NCBI GenBank assembly: GCA_023431205.1
Contig: JAEYXQ010000038.1
Span: forward strand, 1 to 16,291
Direction: 5' to 3'
Source of the DNA: Pseudomonadota bacterium
Lineage (GTDB): Bacteria > Pseudomonadota > Alphaproteobacteria > Rhizobiales > Devosiaceae
Length of the DNA: 16,291 nt
This document shows, one piece after another, positions 12,816 through 16,291 of this stretch (positions are counted from its first letter, which is position 1; the number at the start of each line of letters is the position of its first letter). The notes under the pieces were generated by a model. The model was not told the DNA's origin. It made no database searches and saw only the letters and a program-made list of their open reading frames with translations. The translations under genes were made by a program, and so were the position numbers.

Positions 12816-14828
12816 ATGATCGTCAACAAGTCGATGTTCCCGCTGCAGACCGGGTTCGGCGTCATCTCCAAGATGCAGGACAAGTTCGCGCAGTTGCAGA
12901 TGCAGCTCGGCACCGGGGTGAAGGCGCAGACCCTGGCCGACATGGGCCGCGACCTGCCGGTCTCGCTGTCGGTCCGCTCGCGGCTCACCACGATCGCCGG
13001 CTACAATGCCAGCATCGAGCAGGTGAACCTGCGCCTCAGCTTCTACGACAATGCCCTCAGCCGCATGGACAAGATCGAGGGCGAAGTGCGCAACTCGGCC
13101 GTGCAGGGGCAGTACGGCACCAACAACATCAACATCGCCACCATCCCCAGCCTGTCCAAGGCCCGGCTGGACGAGATGGTGACCATGCTCAACAGCGATG
13201 TTGCCGGCCGCTACCTGTTCGGTGGAGCCACCACCGACAAGCCGCCGCTGCCGACCACCACCGAACTGCTCGAGGGTTCGGGCAGCCGCGTCGGCTACAA
13301 GGGTGTGCTCAACGAACGCATCATGGCCGACCTTGGCCAGAACGGCATCGGACGGCTGGGGCTGTCCAGCCTCTCCGCCGATCCGCTGGACCCGGACGCA
13401 GCGGTCACCGTCTCCCTGGCGGAAGACGGCCTGCACAGCTTCGGGTTCAAGCTCACCGCCGATGCCTTCGCTGTCACCGGCAACATCCCCGTCAACAAGG
13501 CGGGCCTGACCGCCACGCCCCCAAAGCTCGACTTCACCTTTCCCGCGGCGCCCGCTGCAGTGGAGCCCGGCTCGACGGTCAGCCTGCGCCTCACCATGCC
13601 GGATGGGGAATCCGTCACCGTCGAGGTGAAGGCTGTGGCCCAGGCCGCCACGCCGCCGGTCCACAACGAGTTCGTCATCGGGGCCGATCCGACCGCGACC
13701 AGCAACGCCTTCATGGGGGCGCTGACGCGTTCGCTGGAGCGGGCCGCCGAGGGCGAGCTGAAGGCCGCCTCGACCTTCGTCGCCGCCGAGAACTTCTTCA
13801 ACGCCGCCGGCGAGCCGGTCCTGCGTGTGGATGGCGGCACACCGATCGACTTCTACACCGCCACCAGCATGAAGGTCGCCGACAAGGCCGACACCGTCAT
13901 GTGGTACAGCGGCACGACGGCCTCGGTGTCTGCGATCGGCATGGGCCGGCTGACGCCGGAGCGCGCCGGTGGCACCGTTACACTGTCGCAGAACCTGCCG
14001 GCCTCACCGGCGCATGGCTTTGCCATCACCAACGTCGCGTTCAACGCCACCAATGCCGGTTCGCTGAGCGCCGCTCGCAACCCGGGCCCGCCGGTGAACA
14101 TGACGGTCGCCTTCGACAGCGACTTCGCTCTGGCTGCGAACCAGGACAAGGTCGTGCTGACGCTGCAGGAGCCGGCGCCGAGCAACAAGACCCGCGAGGT
14201 CACGTTGACGGCGGTGTCCGGCAAGGCCGGCCCGGGCCAGTTCACCATCAGCACCAATCCGGACCCGGTGGCACGGGAGGCAGAGAACGCCGCCAATCTC
14301 GAGAAGGCCCTGATCCGCTCGGTCAGCGAAGCCGCCGCCGATGCCGAGGGCAACCCGCGCCAGAGCGTCAGCGCCGTGGTGGAAGACAGCGGCCGCGTCT
14401 ACTACGGCATGCAGGCCAATGAGAGCGGATACCTTCGCCTGATGCGCTCGCTGGCGGCAATGTCGGCCGAAACCTATCCCGAGCTCACCAACGCCACCGA
14501 CCCGAACTCGGTCGACCTCAACCCGGTCAAGGCCCGCTTCGACGCCATGGCGCGCCGCCAGCAGCTGGAACTGTCGGAATCCCGCAACATCGAGCGGGGC
14601 TCGATCGAACTGGTCACCATGGAGCTCGGCGTCGCCCGCGCCGCCGCCAACGCGGCCACGGCCCGCCACACCAGCTACGAGGCGCAGCTCGAGAACCTCC
14701 TCAGCGACGTCGAGACAGTCAACAAGGAGGACGTGGCGATGGAGATCCTGGCGCTGCAGACGCGCCTCTCGGCCAGCTACCAGGTCACCGCCATGGTCAG
14801 CCAGCTCAGCCTCGTGAACTACCTCTAG
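12816..14828 (+). CDS. flgL: flagellar hook-associated protein FlgL (HAP3), greatly enlarged
   Basis: A 670-residue flagellin-like junction protein, about twice the usual 300-350 aa. The flagellin-type N-terminal helix region is intact (residues 1-140: FAQLQMQLGTG, the run to SRMDKIEG, and ending NSDVAGRYLFGGATTDKPPL). The C-terminal helices are intact too (570-670: ATARHTSYEAQLENLLSDVE, then EDVAMEILALQTRLSASYQ). Between them lie two module-like segments, about 250-330 and about 425-515, each with a beta-rich piece, an F-x-I pair of strands and a long helix. The conserved alphaproteobacterial stretch 'WYxG...PR-x-S-V-x-A-x-V' appears split: WYSG is at 363-366 but PRQSVSAVVEDSGRVYYGMQANE is at 514-536. 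A GGAG ribosome site lies in the 14-base gap after flgK. Frame is intact throughout. Confidence 0.88.
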   Translation: MIVNKSMFPLQTGFGVISKMQDKFAQLQMQLGTGVKAQTLADMGRDLPVSLSVRSRLTTIAGYNASIEQVNLRLSFYDNALSRMDKIEGEVRNSAVQGQYGTNNINIATIPSLSKARLDEMVTMLNSDVAGRYLFGGATTDKPPLPTTTELLEGSGSRVGYKGVLNERIMADLGQNGIGRLGLSSLSADPLDPDAAVTVSLAEDGLHSFGFKLTADAFAVTGNIPVNKAGLTATPPKLDFTFPAAPAAVEPGSTVSLRLTMPDGESVTVEVKAVAQAATPPVHNEFVIGADPTATSNAFMGALTRSLERAAEGELKAASTFVAAENFFNAAGEPVLRVDGGTPIDFYTATSMKVADKADTVMWYSGTTASVSAIGMGRLTPERAGGTVTLSQNLPASPAHGFAITNVAFNATNAGSLSAARNPGPPVNMTVAFDSDFALAANQDKVVLTLQEPAPSNKTREVTLTAVSGKAGPGQFTISTNPDPVAREAENAANLEKALIRSVSEAAADAEGNPRQSVSAVVEDSGRVYYGMQANESGYLRLMRSLAAMSAETYPELTNATDPNSVDLNPVKARFDAMARRQQLELSESRNIERGSIELVTMELGVARAAANAATARHTSYEAQLENLLSDVETVNKEDVAMEILALQTRLSASYQVTAMVSQLSLVNYL

Positions 14829-14848
14829 CGGTCAGCACCGCCCAAAAG

Positions 14849-14874
14849 AAAAGCCCCGCAGTGCGGGGCCTTTT
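14849..14874. terminator. bidirectional terminator between flgL and flaF
   Basis: The stem GCCCCGC/GCGGGGC (14853-14859 with 14863-14869) has loop AGT. AAAA on the left and TTTT on the right give a U-tract on both strands (CTTTTCG on plus; CTTTTCTTTTG on minus). It separates the convergent flgE-K-L and flagellin-flbT-flaF groups. Confidence 0.88.
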
Positions 14875-14895
14875 CGTTTCAGCGTCGTTTTCGCC

Positions 14896-15270
14896 TCACA
14901 TGCCGCGCAGGCCGGCGGCGATCTGGCGGTTGAGCTGCACCAGCACGGTGATCTGCTCGGGCGTCGGCTGGCCCTCGTAGAGGATCTCGCGGGTCTGGTT
15001 CATCACGAACATGCCGAGATTGGCGATGTTCTGGCGGATCTCGCGGGGGAGGGGATTATCCTCCTGCGTGACCGCCGACATGAAGATGGTCCACAGCTTA
15101 CGGTTGAAGCCGAGCGCGGAGCGCAGTTCGTCGGCGGTCGAGGTCTCCCATTCGTCCTTGACGCGCTGCAAGCCGGCAGCGGCCTTCATCAGCAATGCCG
15201 ACTCCCGCTCGCGGGGAGACTCAACGACCTTGGTCGTCTGATGGTAGGCCTGAGCGCCGTGCTGATGCAT
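14896..15270 (-). CDS. flaF: flagellar biosynthesis regulator FlaF
   Basis: A 124-residue cytoplasmic protein of the FlaF family, restricted mainly to alphaproteobacteria and required for flagellin synthesis or export; it counteracts FlbT. The start MHQHGAQAYHQT is the family N-terminus. The core includes RERESALLMKAAAGLQRVKDEW (20-41), ALGFNRKLWTIFMSAVTQEDNPLP (52-75) and LPREIRQNIANLGMFVMNQT. AGGAC upstream gives a modest ribosome site. The first 50 bases overlap the 3' end of flbT in another frame, so translation is probably coupled. It ends at a terminator shared with flgL. Confidence 0.93.
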   Translation of the reverse strand: MHQHGAQAYHQTTKVVESPRERESALLMKAAAGLQRVKDEWETSTADELRSALGFNRKLWTIFMSAVTQEDNPLPREIRQNIANLGMFVMNQTREILYEGQPTPEQITVLVQLNRQIAAGLRGM

Positions 15271-15646
15271 GATCCAGTAGGTCCTGTTCGTACTCGATAA
15301 GCCGTTGAGCGGCCTTGAGAGCCTTGTACAGGGACCCGGTTAATATCTCATTATTGATTAGATCAATAAGTGCGATGGAGGAGGGAACCGCCTCGACGAA
15401 ATCGCGCGACAGCGCCAGGTAGGAGTGCTTCGCCTTCTCCTCATCCTCGTCGATATACATCAGCTGGACTGCCAGGTAGATGCGCTTGGCCGGCGTGTTG
15501 GCAGTCTCTGAGGTGAGGATGTCCTTTTCGCGCAGGATCGGGGCATTGCCGTCGATGAACAGCCGCGTGCGCTGGTCGGAATTGGTGATGACGCAGTTGC
15601 CCACCAGCAGCTTTTCGCCGGGCTTCAACTCCACCTTGAGCGCCAT
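15221..15646 (-). CDS. flbT: flagellin post-transcriptional regulator FlbT
   Basis: A 141-residue protein of the FlbT family. In Caulobacter FlbT binds flagellin mRNA leaders and limits flagellin synthesis until the hook is finished. Family marks are LKPGEKLLVGNCVITNSD (7-24), LREKDILTSETANTPAKRIY (38-57) and the end GSLYKALKAAQRLIEYEQ (104-121). Residues after about 127 are a short polar tail encoded by the segment that overlaps flaF. GGAG lies about 9 bases before the ATG. It follows flagellin on the same strand but is separated from it by a strong terminator, so its expression depends on readthrough or on its own unseen promoter in the roughly 65-base leader. Confidence 0.94.
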   Translation of the reverse strand: MALKVELKPGEKLLVGNCVITNSDQRTRLFIDGNAPILREKDILTSETANTPAKRIYLAVQLMYIDEDEEKAKHSYLALSRDFVEAVPSSIALIDLINNEILTGSLYKALKAAQRLIEYEQDLLDHASARRSGLPSDDQGR

Positions 15647-15702
15647 TTGGTCCGACTCCGCTGAACGGGGATAGATGATCCTGTCTAGACCCGGATTGGG
15701 GC

Positions 15703-15735
15703 GAAAACAACAAAGGCGGGCCGGGGCCCGCCTTT
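15703..15735 (-). terminator. flagellin transcription terminator
   Basis: A perfect 10-bp stem (15712-15721 with 15726-15735) closes a 4-base loop. On the minus strand it is followed by GTTGTTTTC, a good U-tract. It lies 24 bases after the flagellin stop and before flbT. Confidence 0.88.
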
Positions 15736-15759
15736 GGTCGGTCTATGGGAAGGAGACGC

Positions 15760-16291
15760 TTACCGCAGCAGCTGCAGGATCGACTGGTCGGCCTGCGAGG
15801 CCAGCGACAGCGAGTTCTGCGACAGCTGCTGGCGGGTCTGCAGGGCCAGGAGGTTTGCAGCCTCGGTGTTCATGTCGGCCAGGGTAAGGTTGCCGGCGCC
15901 GGTCTCGAGCGTGTCGATCATGGCGGTGGTGAAAGCCTTGCGGTTCTGCACGATCGACAGGTTGGAGCCGAAGGTCGAAGCCTGCGAGCGGACTTCGTCG
16001 AGAGCCTTCTTCATGTCGCCGAGCAGGCCGTCGATGGTGACGTCGCTGTCGAGGTGCTCTTCCTTGAGGTGCGTCGGGACGCCCAGGTTGAGCGCGTTGA
16101 CTGTCTCGCCATCTTTGGTCTGGATGTCGATGGACGACGTGCCAGTCTCGTTGAAGGTGATGGTCAGCTTGTCGCCGCGCAGCAGGTTGATGCCGTTAAA
16201 CGAGGCGTCGTCGGCGAGCTTGTCGAGTTGATCGCGCAGTTCATTGAACTGATCAGCCAGACCGGCGCGGACCGAGTTGCCTTGGACTGCC
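15760..16291 (-). CDS. flagellin, C-terminal part (gene runs off the window)
   Basis: The last 176 codons of a flagellin gene; the N-terminal D0/D1 helix and promoter lie beyond 16291. The visible reading begins AVQGNSVRAGLADQFNELRD, continues through the D1 segment LADDASFNGINLLRGDKL and a short beta region (TITFNETGTSSIDIQT), and ends with the C-terminal helix LTLADMNTEAANLLALQTRQ and then SLASQADQSILQLLR. Only about 75 residues lie between the NGINLL element and the SIVQNRKAFTT helix, so there is little or no D2/D3 surface domain and the full protein is probably about 270-280 aa, like Caulobacter flagellins. The TAA stop is at 15760-15762. It is followed on the same strand by flbT and flaF, its regulators. 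Confidence 0.95.
   Translation of the reverse strand, partial: AVQGNSVRAGLADQFNELRDQLDKLADDASFNGINLLRGDKLTITFNETGTSSIDIQTKDGETVNALNLGVPTHLKEEHLDSDVTIDGLLGDMKKALDEVRSQASTFGSNLSIVQNRKAFTTAMIDTLETGAGNLTLADMNTEAANLLALQTRQQLSQNSLSLASQADQSILQLLR

Noticed and set aside
12743..14422. Long second plus-strand frame of 559 codons over flgK/flgL
   Set aside because: It is rich in Arg, Gly, His and Gln and shows no domain. It is an alternate-frame shadow of flgL, whose frame is intact and recognisable.

Overview
The window is GC-rich, tightly packed chromosomal DNA from an alphaproteobacterium. The clearest taxonomic markers are the flaF-flbT-flagellin block, which is an alphaproteobacterial arrangement, together with a long (593 aa) hook protein, a MetA-type homoserine acyltransferase and a ycjX-ycjF pair. 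I cannot name the genus. I see no tRNA, rRNA, CRISPR array, insertion sequence, integrase or prophage gene. Almost all the DNA is coding, and no gene-free stretch exceeds about 250 bases.

Left half (1-7040): mixed housekeeping and stress genes. In order they are a small [2Fe-2S] ferredoxin; a stand-alone EAL-domain c-di-GMP phosphodiesterase with a CxxC N-terminus, closed by a hairpin whose loop carries its stop codon; a divergent pair made of an FMN-dependent NAD(P)H reductase and a single-cysteine HxlR regulator, sharing an operator-like region; the membrane/GTPase pair ycjX-ycjF, coupled by an ATGA overlap; and a Tat-exported PhoX-type alkaline phosphatase. The phoX leader holds four PhoB-like half-sites at exact 11-bp spacing, so this gene is probably part of the phosphate-starvation regulon.

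Middle (7041-9127): a minus-strand pair consisting of an uncharacterised P-loop ATPase followed by metA (methionine biosynthesis). MetA carries Ala at position 111, where the acetyl-CoA and succinyl-CoA enzymes normally differ (Glu versus Gly).

Right half (9128-16291): flagellar axial-structure genes. flgE (hook), flgK and flgL (hook-filament junction) run on the plus strand behind a near-consensus sigma-54 promoter, with a palindromic candidate activator site about 120 bp upstream of the predicted start. Facing them on the minus strand are flagellin (cut by the window edge), flbT and flaF. The two groups meet at a bidirectional terminator. sigma-54 control of hook genes recalls the Caulobacter-type flagellar hierarchy. 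FlgE, FlgK and FlgL all carry extra central modules; in FlgL a second module appears to interrupt a motif that is normally continuous.

I see no obviously new multi-gene system. The most notable items are the split and expanded FlgL, the Ala111 MetA with its linked unknown ATPase, the sigma-54 and palindrome control region of flgE, and the four-fold Pho-box array.
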